From contig CASFPH010000013.1 of NCBI GenBank assembly GCA_949296645.1, positions 1 to 55,644 on the forward strand: a DNA stretch of 55,644 bases. The letters run 5' to 3'. Within the stretch, counting starts at the first letter, position 1, and every line of letters starts with the position of its first letter. Under the pieces are notes generated by a model that saw only the letters and a program-made list of their open reading frames with translations, was not told the DNA's origin and made no database searches. The translations under genes were made by a program, and so were the position numbers. Positions 45,533 to 55,634 of the stretch are shown here, in pieces. The stretch is from an uncultured Bacteroidales bacterium (GTDB taxonomy: Bacteria; Bacteroidota; Bacteroidia; Bacteroidales; UBA932).

Positions 45533-46293
45533 CAATAATAAGATACAGGATTATAACTCTTTTCACTAATATAAGTTGCAAAGTTAGGAATTTTTTTTCT
45601 AAGAAGCGACATTAAAACCTCAACTATTCCCAATTCACTTTCGTAATGTCCTATGTCCGCTATCATGAAGTTCCCAGGACAGAAAAATTCATGATACGGG
45701 ATATCTCCGCTCACATAAATGTCCGCATTACGCTCCATTGCCAGAGGTATAAGCGATTTTCCGCTTCCTCCGCACATTGCCACTTTGCTTATTTTTCCGC
45801 ATGAAGGAGTCGATATTCTTATTTTTTCCAGTCCGAACCGCTCCTTCAGCATATCAAGAAAACAGTAACAGTCCATAGGGGCAGGCAGATGCCCCAATAT
45901 CCCCAATCCTCCCGGATCAAGGGGGACAATATCCACAAGCCCCGCCTTTTCACCCATAACAACGCTCACGCCGCCTGTCGTCTTGTCTGCATTGGTATGG
46001 GCCGCATATACGGCCAGTCCGTTCTTGATTGCATAGACTATCATCTTCTCCACACATGACGAACCGTTGAGTTTTTTTATACCTGAAAAAATCAGCGGAT
46101 GATGCGTTATGATCATGTCCGCACCCCTGCCTACTGCCTCTTCCATTACCTCCATCGTACAATCCAGAGCAAGAACGGCAGAGTTCACCTCCTGATCCGC
46201 AGACCCGATGCACAAACCGGAATTGTCCCACGGCTCCTGAAGCTCCAGAGGAGCGAAATCCTCGATAACGGATATTACTTCACTTACTTTCAT
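45532..46293 (-). CDS. Nif3-like dinuclear metal-centre protein
   Basis: 253 residues. Metal ligands include His64-His65 in THHPLIFSGIKKL, the AHTNADKTTGG motif near 98-105 and the C-terminal DIGHYESE motif. Nif3/YbgI proteins form hexameric toroids with two metals per subunit; some are annotated GTP cyclohydrolase 1 type 2, but the function is uncertain. It is the short form without the PII-like insert found in many longer (~370-residue) homologues. It overlaps both neighbours. Confidence 0.88.
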   Translation of the reverse strand: MKVSEVISVIEDFAPLELQEPWDNSGLCIGSADQEVNSAVLALDCTMEVMEEAVGRGADMIITHHPLIFSGIKKLNGSSCVEKMIVYAIKNGLAVYAAHTNADKTTGGVSVVMGEKAGLVDIVPLDPGGLGILGHLPAPMDCYCFLDMLKERFGLEKIRISTPSCGKISKVAMCGGSGKSLIPLAMERNADIYVSGDIPYHEFFCPGNFMIADIGHYESELGIVEVLMSLLRKKIPNFATYISEKSYNPVSYY

Positions 46294-46625
46294 ATTATTT
46301 CCAGAACCTCCTTGAGTTTCATTCTGACTCCTTTCAATGTTTCTATCGCCGCCAGCCTTCTGTCAAGTCCGGCCCTGTTTCCCTTCAAACTCATTGCAGC
46401 ACCTTCAAGAGTCATACCCCTCTCTTTCACAAGATAATGTATCAGTTTGAAACTGGAAAGGTCCGACACGGTGAACATCCTGTTCCCCTTTTTGTTCCTT
46501 ACCGGTTTTATAAAGTCGGAGAACCTGTCCGACCAGTATCTTACAAGCGTTGTTGATTCCCCCAATATTTCGGAAACCTCACCAATCGAATAAAACATCT
46601 TTCTGTCTGGCATATCGTCTGGCAT
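46290..46625 (-). CDS. MerR-family transcriptional regulator
   Basis: 111 residues. An N-terminal winged helix-turn-helix (FYSIGEVSEILGESTTLVRYWSDRF) with the MerR spacing, an arginine-containing wing (RNKKGNRMFTVSDL), and a short helical tail. There is no cysteine cluster or large effector domain, so it is not a metal sensor of the classic type. Short MerR proteins of this kind lie beside M23 and nif3 genes in other Bacteroidetes. A second in-frame ATG twelve bases in is equally possible as start. Confidence 0.82.
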   Translation of the reverse strand: MPDDMPDRKMFYSIGEVSEILGESTTLVRYWSDRFSDFIKPVRNKKGNRMFTVSDLSSFKLIHYLVKERGMTLEGAAMSLKGNRAGLDRRLAAIETLKGVRMKLKEVLEII

Positions 46626-46641
46626 TTAATCTGGCATTTAA

Positions 46642-47583
46642 CTAATCAAAAGACTGATAACTGTTTACCGAATACAACAATGTCTCCACATACTCGTCCG
46701 GGGTAATATTCTGAAAAAAATAATGTACCGGATCCACAGGTTCACCGTTCAACAGTATCTCATAATGCAGGTGCGGCGCAAATGAGACTCCGGAATTGCC
46801 GGACCTGGCTATTACCTCACCCCTGCGGACAGAACTGCCTTTTCTGACAAGTATATCGCCGAGATGAGCATATCTGGTGACATATCCGCGTGCATGTTTT
46901 ATCATCACCACATTGCCGTCCTCCTTGTATGCACGCTGCACGGAAAGCACTTTGCCGTCTGCAGGTGCAAGCACTTCCGTTCCTTCGGCAGCGACCATAT
47001 CCATTCCGTCATGCCTTACGGTCCTTTTGTAAAAAGGGTTGATCTTCATTCCGACGCTTGCGGAAGCCTGGGACGGATGAAAGCCGGCAAGCGGAGGAAT
47101 CGACGGTATATATTCAAGAGAATCCATGTTTTCCAGAATCGAATTCAAAGAATCCAGCCTGTTACTGACATTCCTGCCCATAAGTTCCATTTCGGAATAG
47201 GCAGCCATCAGGTCCGTAGAATCCCCTTCGCCCGACATATGCAGACGCAAACCAGGATACTCTATATTGTCAAGCGAAAATGGAATTGAGCTGAACATTC
47301 CGCCATATATGTCTCTGTCCCTTTCATCCAGTTCCCCCATTATGGTATCAAGAGAAGACAGTCTGCCCGAAATACGTTCGTATTCCTCCTTCATCTTTTC
47401 GTTTTCCCGTCTGAGACTCCGCTGCGAAGAAGTATCAAAAAAGATGGAGAAAACGAAATAATAGACAATCGCCAGAAGCACAGAAAGGACAAAATATTTC
47501 AGAACCTTCTTCAGATAATATTTGAAACCTTTTCTGTTGGCAGTAAACCTGAGTTTTTCCTTATCGAATCTATAATCTTCCAT
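46642..47583 (-). CDS. M23-family (LytM-like) peptidase, membrane-anchored
   Basis: 313 residues. A cytoplasmic basic N terminus, one membrane helix (~29-48), a coiled coil (~55-75), then the M23 domain with ligands in RHDGMD (~195) and HLHYEI (~272). LytM-type proteins cut peptidoglycan cross-bridges or activate amidases. All four expected zinc-site positions appear present, so activity is likely. It overlaps the neighbouring M23 gene by one base (TGATG). Confidence 0.9.
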   Translation of the reverse strand: MEDYRFDKEKLRFTANRKGFKYYLKKVLKYFVLSVLLAIVYYFVFSIFFDTSSQRSLRRENEKMKEEYERISGRLSSLDTIMGELDERDRDIYGGMFSSIPFSLDNIEYPGLRLHMSGEGDSTDLMAAYSEMELMGRNVSNRLDSLNSILENMDSLEYIPSIPPLAGFHPSQASASVGMKINPFYKRTVRHDGMDMVAAEGTEVLAPADGKVLSVQRAYKEDGNVVMIKHARGYVTRYAHLGDILVRKGSSVRRGEVIARSGNSGVSFAPHLHYEILLNGEPVDPVHYFFQNITPDEYVETLLYSVNSYQSFD

Positions 47584-48557
47584 CAGATCCGTTCATCAGT
47601 TCCGGAATTGCTTATTATTGAAGCATATTCTTCCGGATTCATTTCGAGATTGAAATAATTCATGGGATTGACCGGTCTGTCCTTATACAATATCTCATAA
47701 TGAAGATGGGTTCCTGAAGACCTGCCCGTATTTCCCATTCTCGCTATCTGCTCTCCTCTTGAGACTTTCTGGTTCAATTTTACGTCAACCCCGTCCAGAT
47801 GTGCATATTTAGTCTTGTATCCGAAACCATGATCCACAACAATGAAACGTCCGTAACCGAACATGTCGTAAGCGATCTTCACGACAACCCCGTCACCCGT
47901 AACATATATCGGTGTTCCCTTTTTTCCAGAAAGGTCCACACCCGTATGCGAACGTACCTTCTTCGTCCACGGATCCGCCCTGTAGCCGAACGAAGAGGAA
48001 TATCTGCAGGAGCCGTCCGTCATTACAGGTGATATGGCAGGCATGGCTGTGGACATTTCACCTGCTTTCTTTACAAGATAGGAAATATCCTCCAGAGAGC
48101 GGGACTGGACATATGCCATGGAATACAGTCTGTCAAGACCGTATGAAATCTCCTTGATCTGTTTTCCGCAACTGTATCTGTCAAGTCTTTCATAAGTATC
48201 TACGCCACCGAAACCGGCCATCCTCACATCAGCCGGGATTTCATCCATACCGAAAAGAGGTCTGTAGAGATTGTTGTCACGGACCTGAAGTTCATAGAGT
48301 TTCTCACCTCTTTTATACAGTTCGGATTCAAGAGATGAAAGTTTCATTTTCAAGTCCCCGTTCTCTTCTTTCAGTCTTGAATATTTCGGGGAATCCAGAC
48401 CTATCACTTCCGAATACAGGTAATAGTATCCGGCCGACAGAATCAGGGAAATGGAAAATCTCAATAAAAAAATCATTGCCCGCTTCTTGCCTGAAACGGT
48501 AATGACCTCGTAATTAAAAGTTTCCTTGTTGTATCTGTATCTTATGCGACGATTCAC
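47583..48557 (-). CDS. M23-family (LytM-like) peptidase, membrane-anchored
   Basis: 324 residues with the same plan as the next gene: basic start (MNRRIRYRYNKETFNYEV), membrane helix (~29-48), coiled coil (~58-95), M23 domain with SHTGVDLSG (~207) and GTHLHYEI (~287). The pair arose by an old duplication and may form a heteromer. It is the first gene of a sixteen-gene leftward run, beginning opposite alaS. Confidence 0.9.
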   Translation of the reverse strand: MNRRIRYRYNKETFNYEVITVSGKKRAMIFLLRFSISLILSAGYYYLYSEVIGLDSPKYSRLKEENGDLKMKLSSLESELYKRGEKLYELQVRDNNLYRPLFGMDEIPADVRMAGFGGVDTYERLDRYSCGKQIKEISYGLDRLYSMAYVQSRSLEDISYLVKKAGEMSTAMPAISPVMTDGSCRYSSSFGYRADPWTKKVRSHTGVDLSGKKGTPIYVTGDGVVVKIAYDMFGYGRFIVVDHGFGYKTKYAHLDGVDVKLNQKVSRGEQIARMGNTGRSSGTHLHYEILYKDRPVNPMNYFNLEMNPEEYASIISNSGTDERI

Positions 48558-48586
48558 TTACTATTCACCCAATTAAATAATGCCTG

Positions 48587-48623
48587 CAAATTTAATTAGT
48601 TTCGTATAAAAAAACTATTTTTG
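48587..48623. promoter_or_regulatory. divergent -7 elements for the M23 run and alaS
   Basis: TAAATTTG on the minus strand (48587-48594) precedes the M23 gene by 29 bases. TATTTTTG on the plus strand (48616-48623) precedes alaS by 28 bases and has a TTTA (48591-48594) at 21 bases. The two promoters overlap. Confidence 0.5.
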
Positions 48624-48651
48624 TGTCGAATTTTATCATTTTAAGACAAAT

Positions 48652-51267
48652 ATGACAGCAAAAGAAATCAGGAGCAAATTTTTCGAATTCTTCGCTTCCA
48701 AGAATCATACCATAGTCCCATCAGCTCCGATGGTAGTAAAAAATGACCCGACACTCATGTTTACCAATGCCGGAATGAACCAGTTCAAGGATTATTTTCT
48801 CGGTAATGCCAAAGCTGCACACAAAAGGGTAGCCGATACGCAGAAATGCCTTAGGGTAAGCGGGAAACACAATGATCTTGAGGAGGTCGGACATGACACG
48901 TACCATCATACCATGTTTGAAATGCTCGGCAACTGGAGTTTCGGGGACTATTTCAAGACAGAAGCCATAGACTGGGCATGGGAGCTTCTTACCGAAGTAT
49001 ACGGCATCTCTCCTGACAGACTTTATGCGACAATATTCGAAGGATCGGCACAGGATAATGTGGAAATGGACAATGAAGCCAGGGAGAACTGGCTGAAGCA
49101 TCTTCCTGAAGACAGGATCATACTCGGAAACAAAAAGGACAATTTCTGGGAAATGGGAGAGACAGGCCCTTGCGGACCTTGCAGCGAAATACATATAGAC
49201 TTAAGGGACGACAGCGAACGCAGTGAAATATCAGGAGCTTCTCTTGTAAACAAGGATCATCCTCTTGTAATAGAAATCTGGAATCTTGTATTCATGCAGT
49301 ACAACAGGAAAGCCGACGGTTCCCTTGAACCTCTTCCTGAAAAGCATGTCGATACCGGAATGGGACTTGAAAGGTTGTGCATGACACTCCAGGGAAAGAA
49401 AAGCAATTACGACACCGATATTTTTCAGAACATGATAGGAAAAATATCGGAACTTTCCGGTAAAGAATATGCGCCGGAGAGTGAAACTGGCGTTGCAATG
49501 AGGGTAATCGCCGACCATATAAGGGCCATATCCTTCTCTATAGCTGACGGACAGCTTCCGTCAAACGTAAAGGCGGGATATGTAATAAGAAGGATACTCA
49601 GGCGTGCCGTAAGATATGCCTATACGTTCCTGGGCATAAACGAAGCTTTTCTATGCAGACTAGTTCCTACCCTGATAGAGGAAATGGGAGATGTATTTCC
49701 GGAACTCGTGCAACAGGAGAGTCTGATCACAAAAGTAATAAGGGAAGAAGAAGAAGCCTTTCTCAGAACTCTGGAAAAAGGAATGAAACTGATGGACTCC
49801 GTAATGGAAAAATCGACTTCAAAGATAATATCAGGAGAAGACGCCTTTATCCTGTATGACACATTCGGGTTCCCTATAGACCTTACCGAACTCATTGCAA
49901 GGGAAAACGGTTTTTCAGTCGACATAATCGGATTCAACACGGAACTCGGCAAACAGAAGGAAAGGAGCAGGAATGCATCGGTCAAAGAAGAAGGCGACTG
50001 GATTATCCTGAGTGATTCTTCCGAAGGAACAGTATTCACAGGATACGACAGTACAGAAAACAGGGACTGCAGGATACTCAAATACAGAAATGTCCGTATA
50101 AAGAACAAAAATCTCTATCATATAGTTCTGGATAAAAGTCCTTTTTACGCTGAAAGCGGAGGACAGGTCGGCGACAACGGCTACATCGAGAACGAAAACG
50201 GGGAAAGGACAGAAATCATAAATACCATAAAGGAAAACAATCTGAACATACATATAACAGAGAAGCTTCCGTCCTGCATAGAAGGTTCGTTCAATGCTGT
50301 AGTCAACGCTGAACGCAGAATGCAGATCACATGCAATCACTCCGCAACTCACCTGCTGCACCATGCTCTGAGAAAAGTATTGGGAAAACATATTGAACAG
50401 AAAGGTTCACTGGTCAATGCCGGATATTTCAGATTCGACTTTTCACACTTCGAAAAGATATCGGACGAGAATCTGCGCGAAGTTGAACGTATCGTGAACT
50501 CCCTTGTCCGCTCGGGAATCGCCAAAAAGGAATTGAGAAACGTTCCTATAGATGAGGCCAGGGCAATGGGTGCAATGGCACTGTTCGGCGAAAAATACGG
50601 AGAAACCGTAAGGGTTATACGATTCGGAGATTCGGTAGAACTGTGCGGAGGTACACACGTTGAAAACACGGGAAATATCGGTCTGTTCAAGATAATATCA
50701 GAATCAGCCGTAGCAGCCGGCGTACGAAGAATTGAAGCCGTCACCGGAGAAAATGCGGAACGCATGATAGAAGATTTGGAAGACAGTATAAAACAGATAA
50801 AGGAACTGTTCAACAACACGCCGAACCTGATACAGACTGTAAGGAAACTCATCGGCGAAAACGAAGAATACAAAAAGGCCATATACGAAGCCATGCGTGA
50901 AAAAGCTGTTCTGACAAAAGACAGGATAATAGAGGAAATGAGACATATAAACGGCATAAACTTCCTGTCACTAAGAGGAATATACCCACCTGAAGTTGTA
51001 AAGGACATAGCATTCTTGCTCAGGAACGAAGTCGAACATGCCGCATTCGCAGCAGCTTTCGAATTCGAAAACAAGCCTTACCTTGCACTTATGTATACCG
51101 ATGATCTTGTTCAGGCAGGGGCCAATGCCGGCAAGGATATAAGGGAAGCCGCCAAACTGATACAGGGCGGAGGCGGAGGACAGCCTTTCTACGCAAGCGC
51201 AGGAGGTAAAGACACGAAGGGACTTGCAAGTGCTGCCGACAAACTTGAGGAAATCATTCTTAAATAA
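48652..51267 (+). CDS. alaS: alanyl-tRNA synthetase
   Basis: 871 residues. The class II catalytic domain begins [28 protein letters not shown], with [13 protein letters not shown]. The editing domain has [11 protein letters not shown] (His near 565 and 569) and [10 protein letters not shown] with its zinc-binding Cys and His. A C-terminal DHHA1-like domain is glycine-rich ([16 protein letters not shown]). Full length and complete. Confidence 0.97.
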   Translation: MTAKEIRSKFFEFFASKNHTIVPSAPMVVKNDPTLMFTNAGMNQFKDYFLGNAKAAHKRVADTQKCLRVSGKHNDLEEVGHDTYHHTMFEMLGNWSFGDYFKTEAIDWAWELLTEVYGISPDRLYATIFEGSAQDNVEMDNEARENWLKHLPEDRIILGNKKDNFWEMGETGPCGPCSEIHIDLRDDSERSEISGASLVNKDHPLVIEIWNLVFMQYNRKADGSLEPLPEKHVDTGMGLERLCMTLQGKKSNYDTDIFQNMIGKISELSGKEYAPESETGVAMRVIADHIRAISFSIADGQLPSNVKAGYVIRRILRRAVRYAYTFLGINEAFLCRLVPTLIEEMGDVFPELVQQESLITKVIREEEEAFLRTLEKGMKLMDSVMEKSTSKIISGEDAFILYDTFGFPIDLTELIARENGFSVDIIGFNTELGKQKERSRNASVKEEGDWIILSDSSEGTVFTGYDSTENRDCRILKYRNVRIKNKNLYHIVLDKSPFYAESGGQVGDNGYIENENGERTEIINTIKENNLNIHITEKLPSCIEGSFNAVVNAERRMQITCNHSATHLLHHALRKVLGKHIEQKGSLVNAGYFRFDFSHFEKISDENLREVERIVNSLVRSGIAKKELRNVPIDEARAMGAMALFGEKYGETVRVIRFGDSVELCGGTHVENTGNIGLFKIISESAVAAGVRRIEAVTGENAERMIEDLEDSIKQIKELFNNTPNLIQTVRKLIGENEEYKKAIYEAMREKAVLTKDRIIEEMRHINGINFLSLRGIYPPEVVKDIAFLLRNEVEHAAFAAAFEFENKPYLALMYTDDLVQAGANAGKDIREAAKLIQGGGGGQPFYASAGGKDTKGLASAADKLEEIILK

Positions 51268-51283
51268 AACAACAGGGCCTGTT

Positions 51284-52729
51284 TTGAAAATACTTGACCG
51301 CTTCACACTAAGATCCTTCATGGGGCCGTTCATAATGACATTTTCCATTGTCATTTTTGTCCTCGTGATGAATTTTCTATGGCTGTACATAGATGAGCTG
51401 GTAGGCAAAGGGCTCGGAATCAAAATCATCGCGGAATTCCTTGCATGGGGTTCCGCCACTCTTATACCGTACGCTCTTCCGCTGGCAACACTGCTTGCCT
51501 CGATAATGACCTTGGGCAACCTGGGAGAGAACAACGAACTCCTTGCCCTCAAGGCTGCAGGCATATCACTGCCGCGCATACTCAGGCCACTCATCATAGT
51601 AGCGGCTATAATAAGCATAGGAGCATTCTTCGCTTCAAACAATCTCATTCCGGTTTCCTATCAGAAAATTTATACCTTGAGGGAAGACATAAACAAAACC
51701 AAAGAGGAGATAAAAATCCCGACAGGCATATTCTATGACGGAATAGAAAACTATACGATGCGTGTAGGTTCACGTAACAAACGTACGCAGATGATGTACG
51801 ACATAATGGTATACAATCATACTGCCGAAAAAGGCAACGTCAGCCTTACAATAGCAGATTCTGGAATGATAAAACTGAGCCATGACAAAAAGGGTGTAGC
51901 CTTTTCACTTTACCAGGGGACTACTTATGAGGAGACCAATAACCTCACATACAGGGATACTTCCCTTGCTCTCCAGAAAATAAACTTCTCATACCAGGAA
52001 GTGGTAATTCCTCTTGAAAACTATGCTTTCGAAAGGACGGATGACAACAGATACGGTAATGAGGTTATGGCAAAGAACCTTAAACAGCTTAAAAAGGACA
52101 AGGACTCGCTGGCAACCGGTTACAATGAAACCATAACCACACAGCTTGCAAAATTGAAAAGAGGCATAAACCTGAAATATAGCAGGGATTTCGACACCCT
52201 GTTCAACAAAAGGCTTGCTTCGGGATTCGACAGCTACGTAATGTACGACTCGCTGCCTCTGGAAAAGAAAATAGAATCGGTAAAAGGGGCTATCCAGAAA
52301 ATAAGCTCCCCTGCAAGCCAGTTCAATGTATATGAAATGGAATCAAGACTTTTCTCCTACCCGCTCAGAAGGACAATTGTGGAAAGTTTCAGAAAGTTCT
52401 CTCTATCCATGGCCTGTCTTATTTTCTTCTTCATCGGCGCACCTCTCGGAGCCATAATACGAAAAGGAGGCCTCGGAACACCTATGATAATTTCAGTTCT
52501 GTTTTTCGTATACTATTGGGTCATAGACATCATAGGCAAGAAACTGGCCGACGACGGAGTCATAAGCCCGTTCATCGGAGCATTTGTATCCACTTTCGCC
52601 CTGCTTCCGATAGGTATATTCCTGACATACAAATCCACGAAGGACTCGGCCCTGTTCAATACCGACACATATATAATCAAAATCAAAAAGTTCACAAAAA
52701 GAATACAGGCCTTCTTCGGTCGCAAATAG
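51284..52729 (+). CDS. LptF/LptG-family permease (lipopolysaccharide export)
   Basis: 481 residues. Three membrane helices at the N terminus, a large periplasmic beta domain (~140-380), and three helices at the C terminus, the LptF/LptG (YjgP/YjgQ) plan. With the LptB ATPase these extract LPS from the inner membrane. Only one permease is here; its partner must be elsewhere. There is no ATG before residue 13, and the TTG at 51284 gives the standard MKILDRF start, 16 bases after alaS. Confidence 0.88.
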   Translation: MKILDRFTLRSFMGPFIMTFSIVIFVLVMNFLWLYIDELVGKGLGIKIIAEFLAWGSATLIPYALPLATLLASIMTLGNLGENNELLALKAAGISLPRILRPLIIVAAIISIGAFFASNNLIPVSYQKIYTLREDINKTKEEIKIPTGIFYDGIENYTMRVGSRNKRTQMMYDIMVYNHTAEKGNVSLTIADSGMIKLSHDKKGVAFSLYQGTTYEETNNLTYRDTSLALQKINFSYQEVVIPLENYAFERTDDNRYGNEVMAKNLKQLKKDKDSLATGYNETITTQLAKLKRGINLKYSRDFDTLFNKRLASGFDSYVMYDSLPLEKKIESVKGAIQKISSPASQFNVYEMESRLFSYPLRRTIVESFRKFSLSMACLIFFFIGAPLGAIIRKGGLGTPMIISVLFFVYYWVIDIIGKKLADDGVISPFIGAFVSTFALLPIGIFLTYKSTKDSALFNTDTYIIKIKKFTKRIQAFFGRK

Positions 52730-52736
52730 TACAAGG

Positions 52737-53696
52737 ATGGAAAAGACAAGGATAGTATATATGGGCACACCGGAATTCGCGGTAGGACCTCTTGATGCAA
52801 TAATAAAAAACGGACATGAAGTCTGTGCGGTAGTTACCGTGCCTGACAAGGCCAGCGGACGCGGACTGAAAACGACTGAGAGCGAAGTAAAAAAGTATGC
52901 AGTTTCCGCAGGGTTGAAAGTCCTGCAGCCCGTAAGTCTAAAGGATGAATCCTTTTTGAAAGAACTTGAGCAGCTGCATGCAGATCTGTTTGTAGTGGTA
53001 GCATTCAGAATGCTGCCTGAAGTCGTATGGTCAATGCCAAGGCTCGGCACTTTCAATCTGCATACGTCCCTTCTGCCGCAATACCGCGGAGCCGCCCCGA
53101 TAAACTGGGCCATAATAAACGGGGAAAAGGAAAGCGGCGTCACGACGTTCATGATAGACAAGGATATCGATACAGGAGCCATAATACTTCAGGAAAAATG
53201 CAGCATCAAAGATTCTGACAATTTCGGAACACTTCATGACAAGCTGATGGACATGGGTTCAAGTCTTGTAATAAAAAGCATAGACTGCATACTGAAAGGG
53301 GACGTCACACTGAAAGTCCAGTCTTCAGGAACAGAGCTTAAACCGGCACCGAAAATAACCAAGGAAACCTGCAGAATAGACTGGAAAAAAGAAACAAAGG
53401 AGATAATAAACCTAATACGCGGACTTTCACCGTATCCGGCAGCCTATTCGGAAATGAGACGCGGAGAAAATGACATCACTACCGCAAAAATATATGAAGC
53501 TGAAAATGCATCAGGCAGAATGCCGGATAACAGGAAACCCGGTGAAATTTCCAGACCTGACAAAAACACGCTTCTCGTAAAAACCTCAGACGGAGCAGTA
53601 AGCATAAAATCCATTCAGCTTGCAGGCAAGAAAAGACTGGATATAAAGGATTTTCTTGCTGGATCCAGAGATATTGAAAACCAGCATTTCATTTAA
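52737..53696 (+). CDS. fmt: methionyl-tRNA formyltransferase
   Basis: 319 residues. It formylates initiator Met-tRNA with 10-formyl-THF. The start TRIVYMGTPEFAV and the catalytic residues Asn107, His109 (NLHTSLLPQYRG) and Asp145 (DIDTG) are clear, followed by the C-terminal tRNA-binding domain. It begins seven bases after the LptF/G gene and ends four bases before the thiamine pyrophosphokinase start, so the four rightward genes from alaS are probably one transcript. Confidence 0.97.
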   Translation: MEKTRIVYMGTPEFAVGPLDAIIKNGHEVCAVVTVPDKASGRGLKTTESEVKKYAVSAGLKVLQPVSLKDESFLKELEQLHADLFVVVAFRMLPEVVWSMPRLGTFNLHTSLLPQYRGAAPINWAIINGEKESGVTTFMIDKDIDTGAIILQEKCSIKDSDNFGTLHDKLMDMGSSLVIKSIDCILKGDVTLKVQSSGTELKPAPKITKETCRIDWKKETKEIINLIRGLSPYPAAYSEMRRGENDITTAKIYEAENASGRMPDNRKPGEISRPDKNTLLVKTSDGAVSIKSIQLAGKKRLDIKDFLAGSRDIENQHFI

Positions 53697-53700
53697 ACAA

Positions 53701-54345
53701 ATGAAAATCGCAATCATATGCAACGGCGAATTTCCGTCCTCCCTTGACAGGATAACTGACCATATGGACATGATCGTTGCCTGTGACGGAGCTGCATCTA
53801 CACTCGTAAAACAATACGGCATGATACCGGACTATGTAGTAGGGGATCTGGACAGTCTTGAAGGAGACCTGAAAGAAAAATTAAAGGACAGGATAATTCA
53901 TATACCTGATCAGGAAACAAATGACCAGACCAAAGCATTCCGTTTCGTATCAGAATTCAATCCCGACACCGTAATATTCATCGCCAATATGGGAAAAAGG
54001 GCAGACCACACACTCGGAAACCTGTCTCTGCTTATGAATTATCTCGAGGACAATGGAATAGAGCCCGGGAAAATATATGCAGCCTCCGATTATTCGTATG
54101 TTTATCCTGCGAAAGGACGGATATCGGTGAAGGCTCCTCTGGGAACATCCATATCAATTATATCATCAGACAATTCCACAAGTTTCAGCAGCGAGGGACT
54201 TAAATACCCTACTGACGGAATCAGGTTGACACGCTGGTGGCAGGCGACACTGAATGAAAATAGCAGTGAAGCCATAAGGATAATACCGGACAATGAAGCG
54301 TGCGCTTACCTGATAATAAGCACGTCCGAATTAGTTTTCCAGTGA
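53701..54345 (+). CDS. thiamine pyrophosphokinase
   Basis: 214 residues. It makes thiamine diphosphate from thiamine and ATP; that cofactor is needed by the PFOR at 5.8 kb. Motifs are VACDGAAS (27-34), PDYVVGDLDS (43-52) and KRADHTLGNLSLL (~100-112). The C-terminal thiamine-binding domain is beta-rich. The ATG at 53701 starts the conserved MKIAIICNGEF; an earlier in-frame codon would overlap fmt by 41 bases. Its last 15 bases overlap the convergent serine-hydrolase gene. Confidence 0.92.
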   Translation: MKIAIICNGEFPSSLDRITDHMDMIVACDGAASTLVKQYGMIPDYVVGDLDSLEGDLKEKLKDRIIHIPDQETNDQTKAFRFVSEFNPDTVIFIANMGKRADHTLGNLSLLMNYLEDNGIEPGKIYAASDYSYVYPAKGRISVKAPLGTSISIISSDNSTSFSSEGLKYPTDGIRLTRWWQATLNENSSEAIRIIPDNEACAYLIISTSELVFQ

Positions 54346-55548
54346 ACCCGCAACTATATTAGACACGACAGCCCTCAATTCTGCAACACTCCCCTTGTCT
54401 TCAGGATGCACCCTGCTGGTAAGAACTATGACAGCAATCTTATTAACAGGATCCACAACTATTGATGTCCCTGTATAACCTGTATGACCATATGTCGTAC
54501 CGTAAGGGAAAATATCACCATTGTTTGAAGAATATGCCGAATAGTTATCCCATCCCAAAGAACGCCCGAGTGCATGCACGTCTTCCGGAACAGAAGTCAT
54601 CTTCCCGACAGTGAGTTTACCCAGTATTCTCTTTCCGCCATAACTTCCTCCATTCATCAACGCCGCAGCCAGAACCGCTATATCGTCCGCAGTCGAAAAA
54701 AGACCGGCGTTTCCTGAAATTCCGCCATTCACTATTCTTGCAAGGGGATCATGCACTACTCCGCAAAGCGGCAGTCCGTCAGGCTGCACCTCGGTCGGAA
54801 CCGTCCTTTCAAGCATACGCCCCGAAGGAACATACGCTGTACTTTCAAGTCCGAGCGGGAGAAAAACATTCTCTCCCGCATAATCTGCAAGAGTCGTATT
54901 CATGATATCTTCCAGAATATATTGCAACGTTATGAAATTGAGACAACTGTACAGGAAATCCGTTTTAGGGGCAAATTTTCTCGGAGCTTCCTTTATGTAA
55001 CGCAAAAGCGTATTTCTGTCAGCTTTCCCATACTTGTCTTTCAATGTCTGCGGATTGACATAGGAAGGAAGACCTGAAGTATGCGTCATAAGATCCTGAA
55101 TAGTGGCAGGAAAGCTTTTGCCCTCTTTTGTCCTGAATGCACCGAATCCGGGAATATATTTTTCCACTTTATCTGAAAGACGCACGTAGCCTCTCTCTAC
55201 AAGCTGCATAAAACATATTGCCGTTCCCAAAGACTTGCTCATGGAAGCCAGATCAAAGATATCATCCTCTGACATAGGCACTTTATCCGGAACAAGTGAT
55301 TTATAACCGTAAGCCTTGATAAAAACCAAGTTCGTATCACGCACTACGGCAACCACAGCACCAGGAATTGTTTTTTGAACTACAGCACCATTTACAACAC
55401 TGTCTATCCGAGAAAGCATTTCGGACGACATTCCTGCCTTCTCGGGCACAATCCGATTCAAACGTTCGGCTGAAGCTGTAAAGGATGAAAAAAGCAAAGC
55501 CCCGGCACAAGCGGCAAAAAAAATAGCGATCAATGATAATCTGTTCAT
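54331..55548 (-). CDS. exported serine beta-lactamase-like hydrolase
   Basis: 405 residues from the ATG at 55548, which begins a signal peptide (to about residue 27, ASA). The serine hydrolase motifs are SxxK at Ser102/Lys105 (SMSK), YSCLN at 200-204 in place of the classical YxN, and the HTG triad near 354 (YGHTGYTG). The family (class C beta-lactamase, esterase, D-aminopeptidase) covers several activities, and sequence alone does not choose. Periplasmic or surface location is expected. An upstream ATG at 55581 is possible but gives a less typical signal. Confidence 0.88.
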   Translation of the reverse strand: MNRLSLIAIFFAACAGALLFSSFTASAERLNRIVPEKAGMSSEMLSRIDSVVNGAVVQKTIPGAVVAVVRDTNLVFIKAYGYKSLVPDKVPMSEDDIFDLASMSKSLGTAICFMQLVERGYVRLSDKVEKYIPGFGAFRTKEGKSFPATIQDLMTHTSGLPSYVNPQTLKDKYGKADRNTLLRYIKEAPRKFAPKTDFLYSCLNFITLQYILEDIMNTTLADYAGENVFLPLGLESTAYVPSGRMLERTVPTEVQPDGLPLCGVVHDPLARIVNGGISGNAGLFSTADDIAVLAAALMNGGSYGGKRILGKLTVGKMTSVPEDVHALGRSLGWDNYSAYSSNNGDIFPYGTTYGHTGYTGTSIVVDPVNKIAVIVLTSRVHPEDKGSVAELRAVVSNIVAGSLEN

Positions 55549-55587
55549 GGACAGTCTGGTTTTTAAAGGAAGATTCAACAAACTTAC

Positions 55588-55627
55588 AAAAAAAAAGGGA
55601 GGGCCGCAATACTCTGCGATCCTCCCT
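55588..55627 (-). terminator. strong rho-independent terminator of the transcript entering from the right
   Basis: A 13-bp stem with one mismatch and one wobble (55596-55608 with 55615-55627) is followed on the minus strand by nine T. It terminates an operon whose last gene lies at or beyond the right edge. Confidence 0.88.
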
Positions 55628-55634
55628 GTAAATT

